Of a stretch of 64,000 nucleotides of DNA, positions 36,127 through 44,800 are shown piece after piece (the stretch's first letter is position 1; each line of letters opens with the position of its first letter). The notes under the pieces are model-generated. The model had not been told where the DNA came from and made no database searches. It saw nothing but the letters and a program-made list of their open reading frames with translations. The translations under genes were made by a program, and so were the position numbers. Origin of the DNA: Pararhizobium sp. IMCC21322 (lineage in GTDB: Bacteria; Pseudomonadota; Alphaproteobacteria; Rhizobiales; GCA-2746425); assembly GCF_030758295.1 (NCBI RefSeq), contig NZ_CP132335.1, positions 2,208,412-2,272,411 on the forward strand. The letters are read 5' to 3'.

Positions 36127-36882
36127 ATGACCGATTTTTCCTATCAGCTCTACAGCTCCCGCAATTTCACACCGATGAGCGATACTTTCGCCATGCTGAC
36201 CGATCTTGGCTACAAATCGGTCGAAGGATATGGCGGGATTTACGCCAGCAAGGCAGCTATCGATAGTCTCAAGGTTGATCTGGCAGATAGCGGTCTCACC
36301 ATGCCAACCACTCATATGGACTTGAATCTGGTTGAGAACGAACCGGGACAAGCAATTGAAATAGCGAAATTACTTGGCATCAAATCCATCTTCGTACCCC
36401 ATCTGGCAGTTGATCAACGCCCCACTGATGCGGATGGCTGGCGCGCATTTGGCAAAAGATTGCAGGCGGCTGGAAAACCTCTGTGTGATGCTGGCATTGC
36501 TTTTGGCTGGCACAATCATGATTTTGAGTTCAGCACACTGCCGACTGGCGAACTGCCGATCGATCTCATCTTTGAAGGCGGCCCTTTGCTTCATTGGGAA
36601 GCTGATATTGCCTGGATTGCCCGCGGCGGTAAAAACCCGCTGGATTACATTAAAAAATTCGGTGACAGGCTGACCGCCGCTCACATCAAAGACATCGCGC
36701 CGGAAGGTGAAAAGGCTGATGAAGACGGCTGGGCTGATGTCGGAGACGGCACCATGGACTGGCCGGCCATTATGGCTGCCCTGCGCAAGACAAAGGCTGA
36801 GGCTTTTGTGATGGAACATGACAATCCGAGCGATGACAGGCGGTTTGCCGAACGCTCGCTTAAAGCTGCAAAGCAATTCTGA
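36127..36882 (+). CDS. sugar phosphate isomerase/epimerase (xylose-isomerase-like TIM barrel)
   Basis: A 251-aa AP-endonuclease-2/xylose-isomerase-like barrel. Metal and substrate-site residues fall in FGWHNHDFEF, LHWEADIAWIARGG, AAHIKDIAPEG and FVMEHDNPSDD. GGAGA precedes the ATG. Such proteins usually work with a Gfo/Idh/MocA dehydrogenase, which is exactly the next gene (11 bp away). The pair may interconvert or oxidise a keto-sugar or inositol-like intermediate derived from the mannoside. The precise reaction cannot be read. Confidence 0.82.
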   Translation: MTDFSYQLYSSRNFTPMSDTFAMLTDLGYKSVEGYGGIYASKAAIDSLKVDLADSGLTMPTTHMDLNLVENEPGQAIEIAKLLGIKSIFVPHLAVDQRPTDADGWRAFGKRLQAAGKPLCDAGIAFGWHNHDFEFSTLPTGELPIDLIFEGGPLLHWEADIAWIARGGKNPLDYIKKFGDRLTAAHIKDIAPEGEKADEDGWADVGDGTMDWPAIMAALRKTKAEAFVMEHDNPSDDRRFAERSLKAAKQF

Positions 36883-36893
36883 AAGGGTTTGAG

Positions 36894-38027
36894 ATGAGTG
36901 TACTTGGCGTTGGCATCATTGGATGCGGAAATATCTCGACAACCTATTTCTCGCTTGCCCCCCTGTTTAAAGGCATCGAGATAAGGGCCTGTGCTGACTT
37001 GAACAGCGCTGCCGCAAAAGCAAAGGCAGATGAGTATGGCGTGCGGGCTGATACAATTGACGGCCTGTTGTCAGCAGATGACATCGACATCATCGTCAAT
37101 CTGACCATTCCCGATGCGCATTACGGTGTGACAAAGCAGATATTGGAAGCTGGAAAACACGCTTATTCTGAAAAGCCGGTCGTGCTGACCCTTGAAGAAG
37201 GGAAAGCCTTACGGGATTTGGCAGCACAAAAGGGACTGATGGTCGGTTCAGCGCCCGATACGTTTCTTGGCGGTGCACATCAGCAGGCCAGAGCGCATAT
37301 CGATAGCGGTGCCGTTGGCACGATTACCTCGGGAACCGCTATTGTTCTGAGCCACGGCATGGAGCACTGGCACCCGAACCCGGATTTCTTTTTCCAGCCA
37401 GGCGGCGGCCCGGTGCTGGATCTGGGACCTTATTACATCGCGAATTTGATCAACCTCATCGGGCCGGTCAAGCGTGTCGCAGCACTGACATCCATGGCTT
37501 CCAGGACCAGAACGATTTCGAGTGAACCACGTGCGGGAGAAACCGTCCCGGTCGATACGCCAACCAACGTCCATGCATTGTTGGAATTTGAACAGGGTGC
37601 CACCATCACCATGCTGTCCAGTTGGGATGTCTGGGCCCACCAGCATTCCGAAATGGAGTTGTATGGCACTGGTGGATCGGTCTATCTGCCTGATCCGAAT
37701 TTCTTTGGTGGTGCTGTTTCCGCTGGCGGCGCTGATTTCTCCGAGGTGGCTCCTTTGCCGGATTGGGATCATCCTTTTCGTGTTAACAATCAGGAGCAGA
37801 ATGGCGTCGGTCGGGCAAATTACCGTGCTGCCGGGTTGGCAGACATGGCAATGGCCATTATGGATGGACGGGACCATCGTTGTTCCCTTGAGCGCGCATT
37901 GCACGCGGTCGATATCATGACCTCGATCCTGAAATCCGGTGAGACCGGCGAATTTGTAGCCATGAGCACCACATGCAGTCGCCCGGCAGCACTTGGCATT
38001 GCTGAGGCCGAAGCACTTTTGAAGTAG
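36894..38027 (+). CDS. Gfo/Idh/MocA-family oxidoreductase
   Basis: A 377-aa NAD(P)-dependent sugar dehydrogenase. The Rossmann motif GVGIIGCGNIS begins near residue 5, and the diagnostic catalytic Lys is in YSEKPVVLTLEEG. A C-terminal alpha/beta domain carries GGPVLDLGPYYIANLINLIG, which includes the conserved D...Y substrate-site region. Adjacent to the TIM-barrel isomerase and inside the beta-mannosidase operon, it probably oxidises a released hexose or a hexose derivative. Substrate is unassigned. Confidence 0.87.
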   Translation: MSVLGVGIIGCGNISTTYFSLAPLFKGIEIRACADLNSAAAKAKADEYGVRADTIDGLLSADDIDIIVNLTIPDAHYGVTKQILEAGKHAYSEKPVVLTLEEGKALRDLAAQKGLMVGSAPDTFLGGAHQQARAHIDSGAVGTITSGTAIVLSHGMEHWHPNPDFFFQPGGGPVLDLGPYYIANLINLIGPVKRVAALTSMASRTRTISSEPRAGETVPVDTPTNVHALLEFEQGATITMLSSWDVWAHQHSEMELYGTGGSVYLPDPNFFGGAVSAGGADFSEVAPLPDWDHPFRVNNQEQNGVGRANYRAAGLADMAMAIMDGRDHRCSLERALHAVDIMTSILKSGETGEFVAMSTTCSRPAALGIAEAEALLK

Positions 38028-38037
38028 GACCCCACAT

Positions 38038-39069
38038 ATGAACTGGCTTCCCAACGAAAATCGTTATGACAAAATGCGCTACAATCGCGTTGGCAAAAGC
38101 GGGCTGAGACTGCCCGCATTGTCATTTGGGCTGTGGCATAATTTTGGTGATGAAACACCGCACGCAACGAAGCAGGCTTTGTGTCGGCAGGCATTGGACT
38201 GCGGCATTACCCATTTTGATCTGGCCAATAATTACGGCCCACCTCCCGGGTCAGCCGAAATCGCATTTGGCAAAATTCTAAAAAATGATTTTCGTGGTCT
38301 GCGCGACGAGCTGATCATTTCATCAAAGGCTGGCTACCGCATGTGGCCGGGTCCTTATGGCGAATGGGGCAGTCGTAAATATGTGATTGCCAGCTGCGAT
38401 CAGAGCCTGAAGCGCATGGGCCTCGATTATGTGGATATCTTCTATTCCCACCGCTTTGACCCTAACACGCCGCTGGAAGAAACCATGGGCGCTCTGGATC
38501 ACATTGTACGATCGGGCCGGGCGCAATATGTTGGCATTTCGTCCTACAATTCTCAGCGCACACGGGAAGCGGTTAAAATTCTGAACGATCTCGGCACTCC
38601 CTGCCTTATTCATCAGCCCAGCTATTCCATGATCAATCGCTGGGTGGAAGAGGATGGACTTCTGGACACGCTTGATGATCTGGGTGTCGGATCAATTGTG
38701 TTCTCGCCCTTGGCGCAAGGCATGCTGACCAACAAATATCTGGGTGGCATACCCACTGACAGCCGCGCGGCGCAAGACTCGTCCCTTGATCCTGATTTCC
38801 TCAATGAGAAAACCCTGTCGAACATACGGGCACTTAATGATATTGCGCAAAGCCGTGGGCAGACACTGGCCCAGATGGCCATTGCCTGGGTTCTGCGCGG
38901 TGGGCGGGTGACGACCGCGCTCATTGGTGCCAGCCGTCCGGAACAGATTGTGGATTGTGTTGCGGCGCTCGACAAATCAGACTTTACCGAAGAAGAACTG
39001 GCACTGATAGACGGTCATGCCAAAGAGGCTGACATCAATTTGTGGGCAGCATCTGCTGAACGCGATTAG
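38038..39069 (+). CDS. aldo/keto reductase (YghZ/L-glyceraldehyde-3-phosphate reductase-like)
   Basis: A 343-aa AKR TIM barrel. The catalytic tetrad is readable as Asp61 and Tyr66 (FDLANNYGPPPGSAE), Lys97 (IISSKAGYRM) and His138 (IFYSHRFDPN). The GPPPGSAE loop and FSPLAQGMLTNKYL place it in the YghZ-like group. The C-terminal NADPH-binding segment is GASRPEQI. It is the last gene of the mannoside operon, 10 bp after the dehydrogenase and just before a strong terminator. It may reduce a sugar aldehyde or detoxify a by-product. Confidence 0.87.
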   Translation: MNWLPNENRYDKMRYNRVGKSGLRLPALSFGLWHNFGDETPHATKQALCRQALDCGITHFDLANNYGPPPGSAEIAFGKILKNDFRGLRDELIISSKAGYRMWPGPYGEWGSRKYVIASCDQSLKRMGLDYVDIFYSHRFDPNTPLEETMGALDHIVRSGRAQYVGISSYNSQRTREAVKILNDLGTPCLIHQPSYSMINRWVEEDGLLDTLDDLGVGSIVFSPLAQGMLTNKYLGGIPTDSRAAQDSSLDPDFLNEKTLSNIRALNDIAQSRGQTLAQMAIAWVLRGGRVTTALIGASRPEQIVDCVAALDKSDFTEEELALIDGHAKEADINLWAASAERD

Positions 39070-39092
39070 GGCTGAATATTAATGAAACTGAC

Positions 39093-39134
39093 AAAAAACC
39101 TGGTGAATAGAGACACTCTTTCGCCAGGTTTTTT
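39093..39134 (+). terminator. rho-independent terminator of the mannoside operon
   Basis: AAAAAACCTGG (39093-39103) pairs with CCAGGTTTTTT (39124-39134); the 20-nt loop contains a further AGAG/CTCT stem. It lies 23 nt after the aldo/keto reductase stop and ends in six T residues, a classical intrinsic terminator (and A-tract on the other side). Confidence 0.85.
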
Positions 39135-39181
39135 CCAAGCATGGTGTGTTGAGACGGTCGGTTTTCAATACAGAATGGTGC

Positions 39182-39225
39182 AGCCTGCCCGTAGCCTGCC
39201 CGTAGCCTGCCCGCAGCCCGCTTGT
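39182..39225. repeat. four tandem copies of an 11-bp unit
   Basis: AGCCTGCCCGT occurs at 39182-39192 and 39193-39203 exactly, then with one change at 39204-39214 and with three changes at 39215-39225. The array lies in the 278-bp non-coding gap (39070-39347) between the mannoside terminator and the FAH-family gene. An 81-codon frame passes through it but begins inside the terminator and is not credible. Confidence 0.75.
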
Positions 39226-39347
39226 AGCCGCATTGTCATGCAAAAAGAGCTCCAGTCATTGGCAGGCATCCTCGCCTGTGCCATAGAGGCGGCCAAAACC
39301 GACGAAGCAAAACCAATAACATTGTAAAAAGCAAAAGGGAGCGGGAC

Positions 39348-40196
39348 ATGAAACTCGTACGTTTCGGGGCGCTGGGCGCTGAAAAACCAGGCATACTCGA
39401 TAGTGACGGCGCGTTGCGCGACTTGTCCGGGCATCTGCATGATATCGAGCCGGCAACGTTGACACGTGAGAGCCTTGCCCATTTGCGCGAACTCGATCCA
39501 GATAGCCTTCCCATGGTGGATGGTCAGCCTCGCATTGGTGCTTGTGTCGGCTCTGTTCCCAACTACTTTTGTGTTGGTCTGAACTATGCAAACCATGCCA
39601 AGGAAAGCGGCATGGACGCGCCTTCCGAACCAATCCTGTTTTCCAAAGCGACCTCGGCCATTCAGGGACCAACTGATGAAGTCATTATCCCGAAGGGCAG
39701 TGTCAAGTCGGATTGGGAAGTAGAGCTCGGCGTGGTCATTGGTGCCAAGACTGAACATGTCAGTGAAGCTGATGCACTCTCCCATGTTGCCGGATATTGT
39801 CTTATCAATGACGTGTCTGAGCGCAGCTTCCAGATTGAACGCGGTGGACAGTGGATCAAAGGAAAGTCAGCACCGACTTTTGGTCCGATTGGCCCCTGGC
39901 TGGTTACAGCAGACGAAATTCCAGACCCCCAGGCATTGCCACTCTGGTTGAAACTGAATGGTGAAACCGTCCAGAATTCCAATACGTCTGACATGATTTT
40001 CTCTGTCGCGACAATTGTCAGCTATATGAGCCAGTTCATGCGGCTCATGCCGGGCGATGTGATTGCAACCGGCACGCCGGAAGGTGTTGGTATGGGCATG
40101 AAACCACAGCGCTTTCTGGTCGATGGTGACGAGATGGAACTGGGCATTGATGGTCTGGGCACGCAGCATCAGAACGTTCATGCGTTTGGTCACTAG
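39348..40196 (+). CDS. fumarylacetoacetate hydrolase-family protein
   Basis: A 282-aa FAH-family enzyme (C-C bond hydrolase or related lyase). Metal ligands are expected at Glu124 and Glu126 in SDWEVELGVVIG and Asp155 in CLINDVSERS. YFCVGLNYANHAKE and TFGPIGPWLVTADEI place it in the group annotated as 2,4-diketo-3-deoxy-L-fuconate hydrolase or ureidoglycolate lyase-like. GGGAG precedes the ATG. It stands alone between a terminator and hemA, so it may be a sugar-acid or aromatic catabolic enzyme; the substrate is open. Confidence 0.85.
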   Translation: MKLVRFGALGAEKPGILDSDGALRDLSGHLHDIEPATLTRESLAHLRELDPDSLPMVDGQPRIGACVGSVPNYFCVGLNYANHAKESGMDAPSEPILFSKATSAIQGPTDEVIIPKGSVKSDWEVELGVVIGAKTEHVSEADALSHVAGYCLINDVSERSFQIERGGQWIKGKSAPTFGPIGPWLVTADEIPDPQALPLWLKLNGETVQNSNTSDMIFSVATIVSYMSQFMRLMPGDVIATGTPEGVGMGMKPQRFLVDGDEMELGIDGLGTQHQNVHAFGH

Positions 40197-40340
40197 CCAT
40201 ATAGAAACGCTGGATTGATCTACCTCAATGATTTTTGCGCACAAATGCTCAAGATCGTTTTATAGTTAGAGAGTCCGGTTTGCCGGTTGGCCGCTGTCAA
40301 TCCGCAGCTGAATGGCCGTAGGTTCAATGTGGAGTTCCTG

Positions 40341-41555
40341 ATGGATTACAACGCGCTGTTTAAAGAACAACTCGATAAATTGCGGGAAGACGGCAATTAC
40401 CGCGTGTTTGCAGAGTTGGAGCGCCACAGTGGTGGCTTTCCCAAAGCGACCCGCTATCGTGCGGACGGCACCGATGAAGTCACGGTCTGGTGTTCCAACG
40501 ACTATCTTGGAATGGGCCAGAATCCACAGGTCATCAGCGCCATGACGGATGTTATCGCCAAATGCGGCGCTGGCGCTGGCGGAACGCGCAATATATCCGG
40601 CACAAACCATCACCATGTTTTGCTGGAACGCGAATTGGCGGATTTACACCGCAAGGAATCGGCGCTGATTTTCACCTCAGGCTATGTGTCCAATTGGGCC
40701 GCTCTGGGGACACTGGCGTCAAAGCTGCCTGGCTGCATTGTTTATTCAGATGCGCTGAACCACGCCTCAATGATTGAGGGCATTCGCCACAGTCGTGCTG
40801 AAAAACGTGTTTTCAAACATAACTGCCCGGATGATTTGCGCCGCAAGCTGGCAGCAGATGATCCTGCCGCTCCCAAACTGTTGGCATTTGAATCAGTCTA
40901 TTCCATGGATGGGGACATCGCACCGATCAAGGAGCTATGTGACGTTGCAGATGAGTTCGGTGCCATGACCTATCTGGATGAGGTCCACGCTGTTGGCCTG
41001 TACGGGCCACGCGGTGGTGGGATTGCGGAACGCGAGGGTCTGATGGAGCGCCTGACTGTCATCGAAGGCACGCTTGGCAAGGCCTATGGCGTGATGGGTG
41101 GTTACATCACCGGCTCGAACGAGCTGTGCGATTTTGTCCGCAGTTTTGCCTCGGGGTTTATTTTCACAACGGCTATTCCGCCGGCATTGGCAGCCGGTGC
41201 TGTTGCCAGCATCCAATATCTGAAAAACAGCAACGAAGAGCGCGTCCAACATCAGGAGCGTGTTGCAGCATTGCGTGCCAGGCTCGATGCCAAAGGCATT
41301 CCTCATATTTCCAATCCCAGCCACATTGTTCCGGTGATGGTCGGCAATGCCAGTAAATGCAAATGGATCAGTGATCTGCTGCTCGACAATTACGGGATTT
41401 ATGTCCAGCCTATCAATTATCCGACAGTTCCTGAAGGCACCGAGCGGCTGCGCTTCACGCCCACACCACTCCACAGCGATGACGACATGGACAGATTGGT
41501 CGGAGCGTTGTCTGATCTTTGGTCGCAATGCGCCTTGTCACGAGCTGTAGCTTAA
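40341..41555 (+). CDS. hemA: 5-aminolevulinate synthase
   Basis: A 404-aa PLP enzyme that condenses glycine and succinyl-CoA to 5-aminolevulinate, the first step of the alphaproteobacterial C4 heme pathway. Family features are [30 protein letters not shown], the cofactor Asp-Glu in [13 protein letters not shown] and PLP Lys247 in [13 protein letters not shown]. The ATG at 40341 has GGAG upstream; the frame extends 54 nt further without good initiation signals. No other heme gene is adjacent. Confidence 0.95.
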   Translation: MDYNALFKEQLDKLREDGNYRVFAELERHSGGFPKATRYRADGTDEVTVWCSNDYLGMGQNPQVISAMTDVIAKCGAGAGGTRNISGTNHHHVLLERELADLHRKESALIFTSGYVSNWAALGTLASKLPGCIVYSDALNHASMIEGIRHSRAEKRVFKHNCPDDLRRKLAADDPAAPKLLAFESVYSMDGDIAPIKELCDVADEFGAMTYLDEVHAVGLYGPRGGGIAEREGLMERLTVIEGTLGKAYGVMGGYITGSNELCDFVRSFASGFIFTTAIPPALAAGAVASIQYLKNSNEERVQHQERVAALRARLDAKGIPHISNPSHIVPVMVGNASKCKWISDLLLDNYGIYVQPINYPTVPEGTERLRFTPTPLHSDDDMDRLVGALSDLWSQCALSRAVA

Positions 41556-41817
41556 GCGGCCAGGGCTTTTGGAAGCCATCTGAGCAGCACCAAGAACCAG
41601 TTACGTTCTACCACCGATAGCGGCAGTATTTTGATCAGCTTTTGCAGAGGCTTGAGAGAATCGGCTCAGCGTTTTTGATGTGTCTTCCAAACCGATCTGC
41701 CTTACATTCAGACGAAGCGAGACGAGAATTCACTGTTTTTGCATCGAATTCCACCAAATAGGCCTCAGTTAGCACGATTTGTAAGGCTTTACGGGCGGCA
41801 CTGAATTGCCTTATTAA
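41552..41817 (-). pseudogene. possible degraded coding remnant in the 343-bp gap after hemA
   Basis: Between hemA and the AsmA gene (41556-41898) no intact gene is present. On the minus strand two overlapping open stretches look protein-like. One runs 41817-41635 (61 codons, no ATG; includes FDAKTVNSRL and DRFGRHIKNAEPIL). The other is in the next frame at 41665-41552 (includes LIKILPLSVVERNWFLVLL). A frameshifted remnant is one reading. I do not recognise the family, and chance is quite possible. The rest of the gap should hold the AsmA promoter, but none is obvious. Confidence 0.2.
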
Positions 41818-41898
41818 TTATCCAGTGTAGTCTGCAAAAATGGTAAATGGTGTTGATCAAACTATGATTTGCAATCATTTGAAAAAGCGGAACATTTA

Positions 41899-44800
41899 GT
41901 GTCGAACGACGACCCGACAGACGGAAATAAACCTTCGCCGGAGAACCGGACTGGCAGTCAGCATTCCGCCGACCGGCCAGCGGACCGGACTGGTCGAGCT
42001 GTGCCGCCATCGCAACCTGCGGCACCTCAGAGGCCAGCTTCTCCGTCCGCTACTCCGCGTGACCAGGCAAGACAGGACCAGGCAAGACAGGACCAGGCAA
42101 GACAGGACCAGGCAAGACAGGACCAGGCAAGACAGGACCAGGCAAGACAGGACCAGGCAAGACAGGGGTTACCATCTGTGGCTGATGGTCCTTTCGGGTC
42201 GACACCACAGGACTTTGCGGCATCTTTGCGCGCTCGTTCATCGCCCTCATCGGTTCCTGGGCCGCCAATTCATGATGATCCACGGCAGGCCTCAGACGAC
42301 CCGCAGGTGGATGCGCAATTCGAGATTGAACGCGGAATAGGTGTGCGACCGGTCCCTGCAGCGCGACCAGAGCCTGTGCGAGCGCAAGAGCCTGCGCGCG
42401 CACCAGAACCACCGTTGCGCGCCCGGGAACCTCTGCGCACCCGAGAACCTCTGCGCACCCAAGAAACTGCGCGAGTTACAGAGCCTGTAAGGCCCCCTCA
42501 GCCCTTGAGAGCGCCAGAGCCACCACGAGGTGCACCACAGGATTTACGGACCCCCGCACCGGCATACACACCAGGGCCACCACCGACTGACCGGCAATAT
42601 GTGGCACCGCCCCGTAATGTGGCCCCCAGGAATGTGGCTACCCAGACCGCTGCGCCCCGAGATTTTGCGCCGCCGCCCGTTGTGCCAGAGGCGATGCCGA
42701 CGTATCCAGAACCTCCACAGTCATATGCTCCTGAACCGAATTTTTCCGAGCCTGCGGGTTCAGAGCCTTTTGTGCCGCAACCTATTGCACCGCAGCCGAA
42801 TGCACCTGCCGAACCAAATTACGTCCATGTTCCAGACACAGCGTCGCCTGCAGACCACTATTTAGAGCCAACTGTTGAAGCAGTTCAGGCACAATCCGTT
42901 CCCGCAGAGCCATTTGTACCATCGTTTGAGATTGGGCAGGGCGCAGAGAACCGCACCCACGTGCCGATTGCGCCTGCCCTGGAAACGCAGGGAGCCGCTG
43001 TCTCGGGGGCAAATACGCCTGATCCGAATGCGACATCTGCCATGCTCGCATCAAACGTGCCCCCTGCAAAAAAAAGCAAGGGCAAAAGGCCACGTAAGCC
43101 TCGCGAGCCCGGTAAGCCACTCTTCAAGTCTCCATGGATGCGACAAGTCGCCTATGTTGGCGGCGGCACTGTCGGCTTGTTCCTGCTGGTTGTGTTTGTG
43201 TTACCATTCTTTCTACCCAGCCAGACAATTGCGCGCGAAGTGTCCAGACAGGTTGAACAGGCCACTGGCTGGCAGCTGGCCATAGAGGGACCAATTTCGG
43301 TTGGTGTTTTCCCGTCACCGCGTTTCAGCGCCAGCGACGTGAGGATTTCCGCTGATGGTGAAACCAGCGCCGTGCGCGCGCAAACAGTCCGGTTTGGCAT
43401 CAATCTGGCTGCCATTTTCACAGGCAATGTACGCCTTGATGAAGCAACTCTGATCGGGCCGGAAATTGATCTCATTGTCGATCAGAACGGCCGCGCAAGC
43501 TGGCAGCAAAACAATGCCACGGACAACACCCCCTCCGCGGATTTAAGGAGCACTATCAACGCTGATGATGCGGTTGTTGACGATGCGGGAAGTGTTCTGC
43601 TGGCTCTTGAACGCCTGCAAATCGATGCCGTAACCATCCGCGATGGCTCCGTGCGATATCAGGATATGCGCGATGGGACTGACCATCTTATCAGCGGGAT
43701 CACAGTGGATACAGCCCTCACATCGCTTGACGTCCCTTTGCTTATTGAATCAGCCTTTGCCTATCAGGGAGAGGACTTCGCTCTGACTACCCGACTTGAT
43801 GAGCCGCGGTCAGCGATATTGGGCGAGCGGTCTGCGCTGGAGGTCAGCTTGGATGGCGGCGTAGCCGACGCTTCTTTGGGCGGCACCGTGGATTTTGGTC
43901 TTGGACCAGCCTTTGGTGGTCAGTTTATTTCCGATATTCCCTCTGTTCCCGCTTTGGCAGCCTGGTTGGGAACTCAATTGCCGGAGGAGACAAAAGGTCT
44001 CGGCAGCATTCGTCTTTCCGCAGATATCGCTGCCTCTCCGGAGGCTGCAGAAATTTCGGAATTTGCGGTTATGGTCGGAGAGGAGACCCTTCAAGGTTCA
44101 TTGCGGGTTGACCTGTCTCAATTGGTGCCGGCACTGTCTGGTGAGTTGGTCTCCCAGGGCGTGGATGTTGGCACTTTGATGTCCGCAGCCGGGCTGGTTG
44201 GCGAAGGCCAGCCAAGGGTGAACGGCTCCTTGATTGTAGATCTGCAATTTGCCTCGCAGGGCGCAGATCCCGAGCAAATCATGTCCAGCCTGAATGCCAG
44301 GGGTACACTTGGATTACGCAGCGGGTCTGTGACACAAACCGGCATTGGTCTTGCACTTGGCGAAGAGCGTGCAGATACAATTGACAACATCACGGCCAAC
44401 ATAACCATCAACACGCTGGATACGCCTATTGGTTTGCTGGGACAGGCTGAATGGCGCGATGAACGCTTCGAAATGAGCGGTCAATTTGCTGCCGGTCAAA
44501 TGTTGTCCAACGGCATGGGTCCTGCACAGTTTGGGATCAATTCCAGCAGAGTGTCGGCAGGTGTTGATGGCACATTCACCCAGACTGGGGACTTTGATGG
44601 CGACATCACGGTTGAAACGCGATCCTTGCGCGGTTTGCTTTCTTGGCTGAATCAACCCGTTGGTGATGGCGGTGGTCTTGGGCCTTTCAGCTACACTGGC
44701 GAATTGTCTTTCAGCCCGGGTGCGGTCAATTTTGACAATGCCCGGATTTTGTTGGATGGCACACAGGGAACTGGCAATGGTGTTATTTCCTTGTCGGGCA

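Noticed and set aside
39082-39327. 81-codon plus-strand ORF
   Set aside because: It starts inside the mannoside terminator hairpin, has no ribosome site and runs through a tandem repeat.
42061-42165. CRISPR-like array
   Set aside because: Units are directly adjacent with no spacers, are coding, and no cas genes are present.
42050-42412. Long repeat-containing open frames on the other frames of the AsmA 15-bp array (PGPVL-type and RTRQD-type)
   Set aside because: A 15-bp unit with no stops keeps several frames open by itself. Only the frame continuing into the AsmA domain has a ribosome site and homology-like features.
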